NCBI RefSeq assembly: GCF_000374345.1
Contig: NZ_KB894014.1
Location: 1 to 36,288 of the forward strand
DNA from: Heyndrickxia acidiproducens DSM 23148
Lineage (GTDB): Bacteria; Bacillota; Bacilli; Bacillales; Bacillaceae_C
Length of the DNA stretch: 36,288 nt
Direction of reading: 5' to 3'
Under the pieces are notes generated by a model that was not told the origin of the DNA, searched no databases, and was given only the letters and a program-made list of their open reading frames with translations. The position numbers were made by a program, and so were the translations under genes. Of this stretch, positions 22,582 through 31,520 are shown in pieces; positions within the stretch are counted from its first letter, which is position 1; every line of letters starts with the position of its first letter.

Positions 22582-22728
22582 ATGAAAAGAAGAATGTTTA
22601 ATTTTATTATTGATGGACGATTAATAACCGTCAAAGCTGCTTCGGTAAAAGAAGCTGAAATGAATGCACAGGAAATTGCTTATAACTTGAAGCAGGAAGA
22701 AAACATGGGCAGCCAGTCAGCCGTTTGA
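22582..22728 (+). CDS. Small hypothetical protein (48 aa)
   Basis: ATG 22582 follows GAGGTGATTGAAT. The peptide starts MKRRMFNFIIDGRLITVKAA, then 'SVKEAEMNAQEIAYNLKQEE', and ends GSQSAV. It looks like a short beta-hairpin (FNFIIDGRLITVKA) followed by one helix, a compact soluble fold. Strong promoter upstream; its stop codon lies inside the terminator stem. No family recognised, yet coding signals are good. Confidence 0.65.
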   Translation: MKRRMFNFIIDGRLITVKAASVKEAEMNAQEIAYNLKQEENMGSQSAV

Positions 22729-22745
22729 TTGGCTGTCCTTGTTTT
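22711..22745 (+). terminator. Terminator overlapping the stop codon of the 48-aa gene
   Basis: CAGCCAGTCAG pairs with TGATTGGCTG, followed by TCCTTGTTTTTG. Confidence 0.65.
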
Positions 22746-22859
22746 TGTTTTCTCCCGTTTTATCTATTCACAACTGTCCAAGCTTTCCTGCCATGAAAAC
22801 GGGCGTCGTTCTCCCGAAGTTTTCATTACAAGCCTTGCCTTCACGATTTCCCGCAAAAA

Positions 22860-22896
22860 AGGCCGCCCATCCGGACAGCCCCATCATAACCGGCCT
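22860..22896 (-). terminator. Terminator of the second APC permease
   Basis: On the minus strand AGGCCG (22891-22896 read in reverse) and CGGCCT (22860-22865) close a large hairpin followed by TTTTTT. Confidence 0.55.
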
Positions 22897-22909
22897 GTCA
22901 GCCAGTTCG

Positions 22910-24304
22910 TTATTTCAACTCATTCAGTACGCTTTTGGTTTTTGCTGTTTTCTCCACTGCATGGCCCACGCCAAAAACATAATAGCTGACGATAACAATG
23001 CCAAGAAATACGAGGCCGGCAATTAAAGATACCTTTGTGTCATCGTTAAACCACATTCCGACTAAAACCATCACTAAAAAAGCAATCGTTAAATAGTTGG
23101 TAACGGGTGCGAATGGCATTTTGAAAGGATGATTAGCCATCCCGGCACCTTTCGCTTTTCTGAAACGGATCTGGCTGATTAATATGACAAACCACGGAAC
23201 CATACCCGGCAGCACGCTGGCGCTGTATACATATACAAATAGATTTTTTGGTGCAATATAGCTTAAAATAACACCAATCACAAGGCCGGTAAGTACGCCT
23301 ATTGTGCCCAGCAACGGGACGCCATTGCGCGATAATTTTGTAAAGAATTTTGGTGCCTGCCCATTAACGCCTAACGTATAAAGCATCCGCCCTGCACTGT
23401 AGATGCCGCTGTTGCAGCCGGATAATGCTGCTGTAATGATGACAAAATTGATGATGCCGGCTGCAGCCGTAATGCCGATTTTTGAAAAGGTTGCGACAAA
23501 CGGGCTGCCGATTGAATTTAGTTCGTTCCACGGATAAACCGTGACGATGACAAAAATGGCGCCAATATAAAAGATTAACACCCGCCAAATGATATTTTGA
23601 ATGGCGCTTCTGATAGTATGCTGCGGGTCTTTTGCTTCACCGGCGGTAATCCCGATTAATTCCACCCCCTGGTAAGCGGCGACCACAAGCGATAGTGCAA
23701 AAAAGAAGCCTTTAATGCCGCCTGCAAAAAAACCGCCATGCTGCCACAAGTTCGAAAGTCCAACGGCATTTCCGCCATTGCCAAAACCAAAAATAATGAT
23801 GCCGAGCCCGGCCATAATCATCAGGACAATCGTTACAATTTTAATCAGCGCAAACCAGAACTCAAACTCGCCAAATGATTTTACAGAAACCAAGTTTGCA
23901 GTTCCGAGTATGACCATGGCAACGAATCCTGGAATCCAGGCAGGCAAGTCCGGAAACCAGAACTGCATGTAAGAACCTACCGCAATAATTTCCGACATGC
24001 CGACCACTACCCACTGGAACCAGTTGCTCCAGGCCGTCATATAGCCGGCGAGCGGATGAATATATTTATAGCCGAACGTTGCAAATGACCCGGTGCTCGG
24101 TTCAACATATAACATTTCACCCATGGCACGCATAATAAAAAAGATAAAAATTCCGGCGATTGCGTAGGCCAGCAGAACGGATGGGCCTGTCCATTTGATC
24201 GTGCTTGCCGATCCCATAAACAACCCGACACCAATCGTCCCGCCGAGCGCAATCATTTGAATATGGCGCGCCTTCAAACCTCTTTCTAATTCTTTCTTTT
24301 CCAT
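22910..24304 (-). CDS. AAT-type amino acid permease (APC superfamily)
   Basis: 464 aa from ATG 24302-24304, seven bases after GGAGGGG. The opening '[44 protein letters not shown]' is the amino acid transporter (AAT) signature with TM1 Gly-Gly-Thr-Ile-Gly. '[22 protein letters not shown]' and '[20 protein letters not shown]' follow, then about eight more spans. Closest in build to AapA, YtnA or YbgF-like permeases for D-Ala/Gly/Ser or proline; the specific substrate cannot be read. Terminator downstream, AT-rich regulatory region upstream with a palindrome. Confidence 0.9.
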   Translation of the reverse strand: MEKKELERGLKARHIQMIALGGTIGVGLFMGSASTIKWTGPSVLLAYAIAGIFIFFIMRAMGEMLYVEPSTGSFATFGYKYIHPLAGYMTAWSNWFQWVVVGMSEIIAVGSYMQFWFPDLPAWIPGFVAMVILGTANLVSVKSFGEFEFWFALIKIVTIVLMIMAGLGIIIFGFGNGGNAVGLSNLWQHGGFFAGGIKGFFFALSLVVAAYQGVELIGITAGEAKDPQHTIRSAIQNIIWRVLIFYIGAIFVIVTVYPWNELNSIGSPFVATFSKIGITAAAGIINFVIITAALSGCNSGIYSAGRMLYTLGVNGQAPKFFTKLSRNGVPLLGTIGVLTGLVIGVILSYIAPKNLFVYVYSASVLPGMVPWFVILISQIRFRKAKGAGMANHPFKMPFAPVTNYLTIAFLVMVLVGMWFNDDTKVSLIAGLVFLGIVIVSYYVFGVGHAVEKTAKTKSVLNELK

Positions 24305-24598
24305 GAGATTACCCCTCCACATCTTGTTGCCAACTTAAAACTGCTGCTCAGTAAAATGTTCCATCCAGCATACCTAAAAAGGCCTTGAAACATTCAAAAG
24401 AAATAGAATGATCGGTGTTTGTAAGATATTCTAACATTATGTTTTCTATTTTAATATGTTTTTCTAATAAATACAATTGTATTCTTTAGGAAAACAAGTA
24501 ATTTATTATTTTAAAGTATTCTATTAAAAGTTTTGAAAACGTTCTATTATTTATTTTCCTCTGTGATGCGAGAAACTTCATAAAAACTTCATAAATGC
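24305..24598. promoter_or_regulatory. AT-rich upstream region of the permease with a 14-bp palindrome
   Basis: Very AT-rich. AATACAATTGTATT (24470-24483) is a perfect palindrome, a possible operator about 170 bp before the start codon. ATATTCTAACATTATG and several TATT/AATA steps prevent a unique promoter call. Two near copies of AAACTTCATAAA occur around 24578-24597. Confidence 0.4.
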
Positions 24599-24630
24599 CA
24601 AAAAAAAAACAGCCAAGAGAAACCTGGCTG
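24599..24630 (-). terminator. Strong terminator of the two small-protein genes
   Basis: Minus strand: CAGCCA (24625-24630) and TGGCTG (24610-24615) stem, followed by at least nine T's (24601-24609). Confidence 0.8.
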
Positions 24631-24634
24631 CTTT

Positions 24635-24775
24635 TTAGTGATTTTTTTTACTTTTGCCGGCATCGTCATTTGGCGAGTTGCCGGTGCCGTCTTTGGCTTT
24701 TCTGTTTGGTGTCCCGTAGATTTGGTTATCATGGGTTACTTTGGCGCCTTCCAAAAAATCGTCCTTTGTTTTCAT
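24635..24775 (-). CDS. Small hydrophilic protein A (46 aa), possibly spore-associated
   Basis: ATG 24773-24775, behind AAAGGAGGCGAT. The peptide MKTKDDFLEGAKVTHDNQIY is followed by 'GTPNRKAKDGTGNSPNDDAG' and KSKKNH. It lacks cysteine and long hydrophobic stretches and is rich in Lys, Asn, Asp and Gly, the composition of minor acid-soluble spore proteins. I cannot match it to a named Ssp family. Twenty-four bases after the next gene's stop, sharing its terminator. Confidence 0.65.
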   Translation of the reverse strand: MKTKDDFLEGAKVTHDNQIYGTPNRKAKDGTGNSPNDDAGKSKKNH

Positions 24776-24799
24776 GCTGATCGCCTCCTTTACGCCGGT

Positions 24800-24937
24800 T
24801 TATTTGGTGTCCCTGCTTTCATTCGGGCTTGCCGCCAGTTTTGAATGCCTAGGATCGGTTTCAAAACTGAGTTCAGCAGTCCCTGATGTCAAGAGCGGCT
24901 GTCCGCCTTTTTTTGCTTTCTTCTGTTTCTTTGACAT
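24800..24937 (-). CDS. Small hydrophilic protein B (45 aa), possibly spore-associated
   Basis: ATG 24935-24937 behind GGAAAGGGGAG. MSKKQKKAKKGGQPLLTSGT, then 'AELSFETDPRHSKLAASPNE' and SRDTK. Basic N-terminus and disordered composition, similar in style to its partner but not in sequence. Upstream on the minus strand TGAATA (SigG-like -35) and a TATAAT-type -10 near 25011-25016 may form a promoter. First gene of a two-gene unit. Function unknown. Confidence 0.65.
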   Translation of the reverse strand: MSKKQKKAKKGGQPLLTSGTAELSFETDPRHSKLAASPNESRDTK

Positions 24938-25053
24938 AAAAAACTCCCCTTTCCAACACTTTTATATTGCGTCAGAAAAGGGAGCGCCATACTAAATTTT
25001 CTTTTCCAATTATACCGTTAAATATTCCCGCATATTCAGCAAATTCATTTATA

Positions 25054-26439
25054 TTAGAGGTGTGCCCCGGTCTTTCCAATCATCTGCGGGCCGGGCGGAT
25101 TCTCTATATTTTCCAGTGAACGCCCTGTCGTTTTTGGTGCCAGTAGTGCGATATCCAGCACAACAATCAGCATCGCTGCCGCAACAATGATAAACATCAC
25201 GGCTGCACCTTCATTTTCCAGCACGGGAAGCAGGATAAACGGCATGAGGCCGCTCATAATGCGGCTGATGCTGTACGCCATTCCGGTAGCACTTGCGCGA
25301 ATTTCAGTTGGGAAAATTTCCGCCTGCAGTACATGGAAAGCATTTGAAAAGATATTGCTGCAAAGTGTATAGGCAAATCCAAATACGATCACGAGAGAAG
25401 GAGATCCGCCGATTCCAAATAAAACGCCAAATACGCCCATACAAACCGCGGAATAGCACACAAGCCATTTGCGGTCCATTTTTTCGATTAGCGGAACAGA
25501 AAGCAATGACCCGAGCGGATAGCCGATAAACGACAAGGCAATATACTCGAGTGAATGCGTGATTGTGTAGCCCTTTGACGCAAGCACAAGCGGCGCAAGC
25601 GTTCCAAAGCCGAAATAGCCAATCGTTTGGAAAATTTGAAAAATGTAAAGCATGGCTGTACTTTTCAAATATCTTTTTTGAAAGACTGCACGCAAAGTAT
25701 TCCCCTTTGGCGCTTGATCCGCAGACCCGGTCTGTATTTCCGGTACCACCCCGGGTTCGTTTTCTTCCTCCTGAAATCTTTTCAATAATGCACGCGCTTC
25801 CTGCATTCTTCCTTTAGAGGCAAGCCAGCGCGGAGATTCCGGCAGTGCCCGCGCCGCCATCAAAACGAAAACACCACCGGCTGCGCCAAGCAGGAACACC
25901 CATCTCCACCCATCCATGCCCAGCGGACTTAAAGGCACAAGGACGCGGGAAAGAAATCCTTCAACCGGCACTGCAAGAAAACCAAGCGTATACGCCCAGG
26001 CAATATATTTTCCGCGTTTTTGCGACGGAATCAATTCACTTAAATAGGTATCACATAACGCGGGCTGCGCACCAAGGCCCATTCCTGCCAGAAATCGAAA
26101 GAAGATGACCATACCGACATTCGGGCTGAAGGCGATAAAAATAGTAAAAAAACTATAAATTCCTATATTTAGCATGAAAGCCCGCTTTCTGCCGTAACGG
26201 TCCGCAATATGACTCAGAAAAACGGCCCCGATAAACATCCCTAAAAAACTGGAACCCAGCAACAAAGGCATAATCGAAGCCGGGACATGATATTCTTCTC
26301 CCAGCACACTGGAGAGTACACCTGCAAGAAACAACTCAAAAAACTCGAAAAATAATCCCAATCCAATCACTGCGGTTGCCCGTTTTTGCACTTTTCCTAC
26401 TGATAGCCTGTCCAACTGATTTCCGATTAACTGACTCAA
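25054..26439 (-). CDS. MFS transporter, sugar-porter/metabolite symporter type
   Basis: 461 aa from TTG 26437-26439 behind AGGGAGG. Twelve spans. Signature loops: 'GAVFLSHIADRYGRKRAF' (motif A between TM2 and TM3), 'RFLAGMGLGAQPALCDTYLSELIPSQKRGKYIAW' (TM4-TM5), 'PESPRWLASKGRMQEARALL' (sugar-porter PESPRWL after TM6) and 'EIFPTEIRASATG' in the C-half. This matches the sugar porter / organic-acid:H+ symporter group (NiaP-like layout). Substrate not determinable. Divergent from the two-component system. Confidence 0.88.
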   Translation of the reverse strand: MSQLIGNQLDRLSVGKVQKRATAVIGLGLFFEFFELFLAGVLSSVLGEEYHVPASIMPLLLGSSFLGMFIGAVFLSHIADRYGRKRAFMLNIGIYSFFTIFIAFSPNVGMVIFFRFLAGMGLGAQPALCDTYLSELIPSQKRGKYIAWAYTLGFLAVPVEGFLSRVLVPLSPLGMDGWRWVFLLGAAGGVFVLMAARALPESPRWLASKGRMQEARALLKRFQEEENEPGVVPEIQTGSADQAPKGNTLRAVFQKRYLKSTAMLYIFQIFQTIGYFGFGTLAPLVLASKGYTITHSLEYIALSFIGYPLGSLLSVPLIEKMDRKWLVCYSAVCMGVFGVLFGIGGSPSLVIVFGFAYTLCSNIFSNAFHVLQAEIFPTEIRASATGMAYSISRIMSGLMPFILLPVLENEGAAVMFIIVAAAMLIVVLDIALLAPKTTGRSLENIENPPGPQMIGKTGAHL

Positions 26440-26726
26440 AGTTATACCTCCCTGGATCGTTATGTTCTTTAGCTGATTGAAAAATTGTTCAGTTTGTTCT
26501 AAGTCAATCAGACCACCCCCTGCAGATTTCCAATATTGTATGGATTTCTAACATTGTAAAATAACTTTATATTAAAATTTTTCTTTTCTTTCGTCAACCT
26601 TTTTCAAAATTTTTCTTTTCATGAAAAAGCTTTTAGATCGGCCTTTTTCTTGCTGCGCAGCGATTTCCAAACCCGCCTGTTTTCTTGTAAAATCAAGAGT
26701 AGCAGAAAAAGAAAAGGGTGGTTTTC
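26440..26726. other. Divergent intergenic region
   Basis: About 285 bp between the MFS gene and the response regulator gene. Only AT-rich sequence and short A/T tracts are visible; promoters for both directions must lie here, but none is close to consensus. Confidence 0.35.
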
Positions 26727-27419
26727 TTGTTTAAAATCCTGATCATTGAAGATGATGAGACGCTTCTTCGTGAAGTGAAAGAAAGATTGATGCAATGGTC
26801 GTTTGAAGTCTCAGGGATCAGCCAATTTGATCGCGTGATGGAGGAATTTGCCGCGTTCAGGCCGGACTTAGTGGTCATTGACATCCAGTTACCGAAGTTT
26901 GACGGTTTCCATTGGTGCCGCCAGATCCGCGCACATTCCCATGTTCCAATTATTTTCCTGTCCTCGCGCGACCACCCTGCAGATATTGTGATGTCAATGC
27001 AGCTGGGTGCCGATGATTATGTGCAAAAGCCTTTCCATATAGAAGTGCTCATTGCCAAAATCCAAGCGATTTTGCGCCGGGTATATGCTTACGGAAGCGA
27101 ACAGGCGGTGTTAAAAACATGGTGCGGGGCCACAGTCGATTTGCAGAGAAATACAGTTGAAAATCAACAAGGATGTATCGAACTTTCCAAAAACGAAATT
27201 TTCATTTTAAAACTGCTGATAGAGCAAAAGAACCAAATTGTCAGCCGGGAACATCTGATCAAAAGCTTATGGGATGACGAACGCTTTGTCAGTGATAATA
27301 CGCTCACCGTTAATGTGAACCGGTTAAGAAAAAAACTCGCGGAGATCGGGCTCGGTGATTCCATTGAAACGAAGGTCGGGCAAGGCTATATTGCACTTGA
27401 AAAGGATGCGTTATTATGA
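26727..27419 (+). CDS. OmpR-family response regulator (BceR/GraR-like)
   Basis: 230 aa from TTG 26727, five bases after AAAGGGTGG. Receiver domain 1-115: acidic pocket E8-D9-D10, phosphoacceptor D52 ('VVIDIQLPKFDG'), S79/S80 and K101 ('DYVQKPFHIEVL'). The C-terminal winged helix has 'IELSKNEIFILKLLIEQKNQIVSREHLIKSLWDDERFVSDNTLTVNVNRLRKKL' and 'GQGYIAL'. Arg-Phe-Val-Ser-Asp-Asn-Thr-Leu-Thr-Val-Asn is the BceR/GraR-type recognition helix for cell-wall antibiotic responses. It overlaps the kinase gene by four bases (ATGA). Confidence 0.92.
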   Translation: MFKILIIEDDETLLREVKERLMQWSFEVSGISQFDRVMEEFAAFRPDLVVIDIQLPKFDGFHWCRQIRAHSHVPIIFLSSRDHPADIVMSMQLGADDYVQKPFHIEVLIAKIQAILRRVYAYGSEQAVLKTWCGATVDLQRNTVENQQGCIELSKNEIFILKLLIEQKNQIVSREHLIKSLWDDERFVSDNTLTVNVNRLRKKLAEIGLGDSIETKVGQGYIALEKDALL

Positions 27420-28423
27420 TGGGAATGTTTTTGGCTGAGAGGAAAAGCTGGCTGATCCTTATCGCTGCCCAGCAGCTGCTATTGCTGCTGGTTGCGTTTA
27501 TCGACCCGCAAATTGGCAGCAAACCCGCCCTGTATATTGTGTTTTTAAATTCCCTGCTGTTTATCATATTCTTGTTGAACCGGTACAAGTCAGAATCCAA
27601 ATTTTATGCAAGCCTGAAAAACTGGGACGCAAGCCTTGATCTGAACGGAATCGCAAAGCCTGTGAGTCCATTTGAAAGACTGGTTGAAACAAGCTTGAAA
27701 ACACAAGCGGAACAAGTAAGAACGGAAATTGAGCAAAGGTCTTCGATGCTGGAAGCGGAACAGGATGAATTAACAGCCTGGGTCCATGAAATCAAAACGC
27801 CAATGACCGCGATGCAGCTGATGATTGACCGCATTGATGATGAGAAAATGAAAGCAGGCTTAAGCTATGAATGGCTGCGTATCCACCTGCTTCTTGACAA
27901 ACAGCTGTACCAAAAACGGATAGCGAACATGGAAAATGATTTGTACATGGAAAATGTCGATTTGAAACGCCTGGTTTTCCAGGAAATCAAAGCGCTGCGT
28001 TCATGGTGTATCCAAAAAGGAACCGGCTTTGATATCCAGTTAGCTGTTCCGGAAATCGTAACCGATGCAAAATGGCTTGCCTTTATTTTGAGGCAGCTGA
28101 TCACCAATGCCATAAAATACAGTGAAGGCAAGGATATCTTAATTGCCGCAGAGAGGATAGACGGGCGCCTGCATTTGTCAGTGAAGGATTGCGGGCGCGG
28201 GATTGACCCGAGAGATTTGCCGAGAATTTTTGAAAAAGGCTATACTTCAACGGACCGTGATCATAGCACGGGGGCAACAGGGCTTGGGCTGTATTTGGCG
28301 CAAAGAGCAGCGGAAAAGTTAAACATCCGGCTCACTGTGCAATCTGGGCCCGGGCAAGGTTCCACCTTTCAGCTTATTTTTCCGCGCAAGAATGAATTCC
28401 AGCACATTCAAACGAAAAGATGA
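27416..28423 (+). CDS. Intramembrane-sensing histidine kinase (BceS/GraS-like)
   Basis: 335 aa. Two spans near 12-28 and 37-56 with almost no external loop, the mark of intramembrane-sensing kinases, then a linker with coiled helix 90-118, H124 in 'LTAWVHEIKTPMTAMQL', N231 ('QLITNAIKYS'), G1 D258-x-G-x-G and G2 'TGATGLGLYLAQ'. Such kinases normally sense peptide antibiotics through a BceAB-type ABC transporter encoded next door. None is present: the next gene is sleL. The transporter may lie elsewhere or be lost. Confidence 0.92.
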   Translation: MMGMFLAERKSWLILIAAQQLLLLLVAFIDPQIGSKPALYIVFLNSLLFIIFLLNRYKSESKFYASLKNWDASLDLNGIAKPVSPFERLVETSLKTQAEQVRTEIEQRSSMLEAEQDELTAWVHEIKTPMTAMQLMIDRIDDEKMKAGLSYEWLRIHLLLDKQLYQKRIANMENDLYMENVDLKRLVFQEIKALRSWCIQKGTGFDIQLAVPEIVTDAKWLAFILRQLITNAIKYSEGKDILIAAERIDGRLHLSVKDCGRGIDPRDLPRIFEKGYTSTDRDHSTGATGLGLYLAQRAAEKLNIRLTVQSGPGQGSTFQLIFPRKNEFQHIQTKR

Positions 28424-28489
28424 ATGGCTTCATTGGTGTAAATCACTCAATTACAGTTTTACCTTCCGCCCAATCGTACACTGGACAAA

Positions 28490-28518
28490 ATATATAAATG
28501 CCGGGAATTTCATATCAT
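28490..28518 (+). promoter_or_regulatory. Candidate SigE-type promoter of the sleL-like gene
   Basis: ATATAT (28490-28495), 15-bp spacer, CATATCAT (28511-28518), resembling the SigE -35 (ATATT) and -10 (CATACAAT) boxes. The position, about 35 bp before the start codon, and the mother-cell role of SleL agree. Confidence 0.45.
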
Positions 28519-28556
28519 CTATTATGGTTAAAATTTCGTTGAAACGGGGGTGTAAT

Positions 28557-29819
28557 ATGTTTATTCATACGGTTCAGCCGGGCGATTCCTTGTTTTCAAT
28601 CAGCAGCAGGTACGGGGCTTCTGCTGATCAAATCCGCAGTGTCAACGGCCTTTGGCAAACAAATATTGTTCCCGGCCAGGCGCTTTTGATCCCTCTCTAC
28701 GTATATATTGTCCAGCCGGGGGACACTTTGACCGCCATCGCCCGGAAATCTTACGTTCCAATTGCAAGTTTAAGGGCTGCAAACGCTTCCATGAATCTTG
28801 AAGTTCTGCAGCCGGGGATGCGCATTACAATTCCGCGCCTATCTCATTACCCTGCCGGCACTTTAAGTTTTTATGCCATTCGCAGCCCTGATTTAGACCG
28901 GGCATTAATTCGTGACTTTGCTCCCTATTCTACATCCATTGCGATATTTGAATACCATTTTGCTGCAAACGGCGACATTGTGAACGAGTTAAATGATCTG
29001 GCGGCGATTCAGGAGACTTGGAACAACAGGGTTACACCGCTTGTTACGATTACCAATTTAACAGCCCGGGGTTTTAGCACTGAACTTGTCCATCAGGTGC
29101 TGAACCAGCCGGCAGCAAGAACAAATCTGGTCAACAATATTTTTAATTTGGCATCGGGAAGAGGATACGGTGGTGTCTGTATTGATTTTGAACAGGTGGC
29201 TGCAGGCGACAGGGATCTTTTTACCGGGTTTTTACAGCAGTTAAAGGACCGGTTCAGGCCGGCAGGTTTAGCCTTGACGATCGCAGTTCCCGCAAAGACA
29301 AGCGAGAATATTCCCTGGTTAATGGGATACGATTATGGCGGAATCGGCTCCGTTGTAGATTATATGTTTATCATGGCCTACGATTGGCATTATCCCGGCA
29401 GTGAACCGGGTCCTGTTGCACCGATAACTGAGGTGAGAAGAACCTTGGATTTTGCGGTTGCAAGGGTGCCCCGCAAAAAAATATTACTGGGCCTTCCGCT
29501 TTACGGCTACGACTGGCTGCTGCCCTACAGCCCGGGAAGCGCTACTACAGCAATCTCGAATCAGAATGCCATGAACAGAGCGATGACGTTCCAATCCCCA
29601 ATCCAGTATGCCAATGAATTTCAATCACCGCACTTCCGTTACAGAGACCAGCAGGGACAGCTTCATGAAGTCTGGTTTGAAGATGTCAGAAGCATGAGTG
29701 AAAAATTAAGCACAGCCCGCACATATGGCATCCGCGGCGTTGGCGCCTGGCAGCTGACACTCGGCTTTTCTCCGGGGCCATGGCTGTTAACAAAGTTTTT
29801 TAGCATTATAAAGATATAG
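28557..29819 (+). CDS. sleL: Spore cortex/peptidoglycan N-acetylglucosaminidase, LysM2-GH18 (SleL/YaaH-like)
   Basis: 420 aa from ATG 28557 after GGGGGTG; the frame is open further upstream but has no better start. Two LysM repeats (2-46 'HTVQPGDSLFSISSRYGAS'; 49-93 'YIVQPGDTLTAIARKSY') bind peptidoglycan, and residues 100-415 form the GH18 barrel. The catalytic strand is 'GYGGVCIDFEQV' with E212; the usual DxDxE is here C-I-D210-F-E212. 'FIMAYDWHYPGSEPGP' and 'LGLPLYGYDW' line the active site. No signal peptide, as in spore-coat proteins. SleL cleaves cortical muropeptides during germination. Length agrees with B. subtilis YaaH (427 aa). Confidence 0.9.
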   Translation: MFIHTVQPGDSLFSISSRYGASADQIRSVNGLWQTNIVPGQALLIPLYVYIVQPGDTLTAIARKSYVPIASLRAANASMNLEVLQPGMRITIPRLSHYPAGTLSFYAIRSPDLDRALIRDFAPYSTSIAIFEYHFAANGDIVNELNDLAAIQETWNNRVTPLVTITNLTARGFSTELVHQVLNQPAARTNLVNNIFNLASGRGYGGVCIDFEQVAAGDRDLFTGFLQQLKDRFRPAGLALTIAVPAKTSENIPWLMGYDYGGIGSVVDYMFIMAYDWHYPGSEPGPVAPITEVRRTLDFAVARVPRKKILLGLPLYGYDWLLPYSPGSATTAISNQNAMNRAMTFQSPIQYANEFQSPHFRYRDQQGQLHEVWFEDVRSMSEKLSTARTYGIRGVGAWQLTLGFSPGPWLLTKFFSIIKI

Positions 29820-30057
29820 TTTCTTCTAAGCAACCGTAAATGGCTTCATCAACTGTAGTATGGCCGGTTCATCATTCTATCTTTTTCATCTAAATAGCAA
29901 ATTTCCCCGCCTATCTCCAGCAAATCATTTCATCCACAAATAGCACCGTTCTCTGATATCACGGCCGATTTTCAACCGCTCGTTTCCAGCTGGCACCGAT
30001 ACTTAAGAATTGCTCGTGGTTTCCTTGTTTCATATAAAACACAGAAAGGGGCTTTTC
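29820..30057. other. Intergenic region before the comBA operon
   Basis: About 240 bp, no gene seen. CATATAAA at about 30031 resembles part of a sporulation -10 but no matching -35 was found. Confidence 0.35.
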
Positions 30058-30750
30058 ATGCAAATCCAAATCTATCAAGGAAACGATATCGATTTGCCAC
30101 ACGCAAATGTAAATGTTGTGATCGATGTCATACGGGCATTTACCGTTGCACATTATGCATTTTTAGCAGGCGCAGAAGAAATATTGCTGGCAAATTCAGT
30201 TGAATCTGCTCTTCAAATCAAGCAACGCAATCCTGATGTCCTGTTGGCAGGAGAAGTAAATGGCCTTCCGATTCCGGATTTTGAATTAGACAACTCACCC
30301 GCCCAAATAAATAAACATAATCTAATGAGAAAAAAAATCGTACAAAAAACAACGAATGGAGTAAAAGCAGCCCTGAATGCCCTCCAGGCTGATGAAGTAT
30401 ATGTCACCGGCTTTACCAATGCGAAAACAACAGCAAACCATATCAAACAAAAATGGAAACCTGTTTCATCCGGCAAGGTTAACATCATTGCTTCTCATCC
30501 AACCGGTGAGGATGACCTTGCATGTGCCCATTACATGAAAAGCATTTTGGAGGGATCCGGGAGAATACACCCTGAGGAAGTGATACAGGCAATTTTAAAA
30601 GCCAGCGCAGCAAAAAAGTTTTTTGATCCGGCCAAAACAGCATTTAATCGTGAGGATTTGGACTTTTGCATTAAAGAATTGAACAGTCCTTTTGTCATGA
30701 AAATCAATCAAACAAAAACAATACCAACGATTGAGAGGGTTTTCCTATGA
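30058..30750 (+). CDS. comB: 2-phosphosulfolactate phosphatase
   Basis: 230 aa from ATG 30058, six bases after AAAGGGG. It hydrolyses (R)-2-phospho-3-sulfolactate to sulfolactate. ComB-family features: 'VVIDVIRAFTVAHYAFLAGAEEILLANSVESAL', 'LLAGEVNGLPIPDFELDNSPAQI', 'RKKIVQKTTNGVKAALNA', 'VYVTGFTNAKTTANHI' and 'IIASHPTGEDDLACAHYM'. The T-T-N-G and G-E-D-D stretches hold the metal and phosphate site. B. subtilis has the same activity pair as YitC/YitD, and sulfolactate is a spore-core compound there. Stop overlaps the comA ATG. Confidence 0.88.
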   Translation: MQIQIYQGNDIDLPHANVNVVIDVIRAFTVAHYAFLAGAEEILLANSVESALQIKQRNPDVLLAGEVNGLPIPDFELDNSPAQINKHNLMRKKIVQKTTNGVKAALNALQADEVYVTGFTNAKTTANHIKQKWKPVSSGKVNIIASHPTGEDDLACAHYMKSILEGSGRIHPEEVIQAILKASAAKKFFDPAKTAFNREDLDFCIKELNSPFVMKINQTKTIPTIERVFL

Positions 30751-31520
30751 ATGATCCGGAATTAGAATTGCCTTCCCGGCCCGCAAAGCCAAGAGCGTAT
30801 GGCATGACAATTTTAATCGATAACGGCCTCCCGCTGAATCTGTTTAAAGATACGATCAACAGTGCAGCCCCGTATATCGATTTGGTCAAGTTTGGCTGGG
30901 GAACGTCCATCATTTCAAACCACATCAATGAAAAAATAAACCATTTGCGAACGCATGAGACCGATTTTTTCTTTGGCGGTACATTATTTGAAAAGTTTTT
31001 GAGCCAGGGCAAAATACCTTTGTTTTTTGATTATTGCCGGAGATACGAATGCAATTATGTCGAAATTTCTAATGGCACGCTCCCCCTTTCCAATCATGAA
31101 AAAGCCCGTTATATATCAGCGTTTTCCAAGGAATTTAAAGTATTGAGTGAAGTCGGATCGAAGGATGTGAACAGGTCCATGGGTGAAGATTCACACCAGT
31201 GGCTTGAGCATATTCAAGAAGATTTGGATGCGGGGGTGTTTAAAGTACTTACAGAAGCAAGAGAAGGCGGCACAAGCGGCATCTGTAATGGAAACGGCGA
31301 TATACGTTCCGATTTAGTGGAAGGCATCCTCCGATCAGACTTACATTTGGATTCTTTGATTTTCGAGGCACCCAATAAAAAATTGCAAACCTTTTTCATT
31401 CAAAAACTGGGGCCAAATGTTAATTTGGCGAATATCCCTTTTTCCGATGCCCTGTCCCTTGAGACATTAAGGCTTGGACTGCGGGCTGATACATTTTTTA
31501 TAGGAGGAAATAAAAAATGA
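30747..31520 (+). CDS. comA: Phosphosulfolactate synthase
   Basis: 257 aa, ATG overlapping the comB stop (ATGA). It adds sulfite to phosphoenolpyruvate giving (R)-2-phosphosulfolactate. The (beta/alpha)8 barrel family shows 'GMTILIDNGLPLNLFKDTINSAAPYIDLVKFGWGTS', 'FFFGGTLFEKFLSQGKI', 'YVEISNGTLPLS', 'KVLSEVGSKD' and 'EAREGGTSGICNGNGDIR', then 'IFEAPNKKLQTFFIQKLGPNVNLANI'. Complete. No sulfate-reduction genes or coenzyme M genes follow, so the product is probably sulfolactate for spores, as with YitD. Stop overlaps the VOC gene start. Confidence 0.9.
   Translation: MNDPELELPSRPAKPRAYGMTILIDNGLPLNLFKDTINSAAPYIDLVKFGWGTSIISNHINEKINHLRTHETDFFFGGTLFEKFLSQGKIPLFFDYCRRYECNYVEISNGTLPLSNHEKARYISAFSKEFKVLSEVGSKDVNRSMGEDSHQWLEHIQEDLDAGVFKVLTEAREGGTSGICNGNGDIRSDLVEGILRSDLHLDSLIFEAPNKKLQTFFIQKLGPNVNLANIPFSDALSLETLRLGLRADTFFIGGNKK

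Noticed and set aside
22729..23026. Two overlapping plus-strand frames after the 48-aa gene
   Set aside because: They begin within or just after the terminator, overlap the permease 3' end and lack ribosome binding sites.
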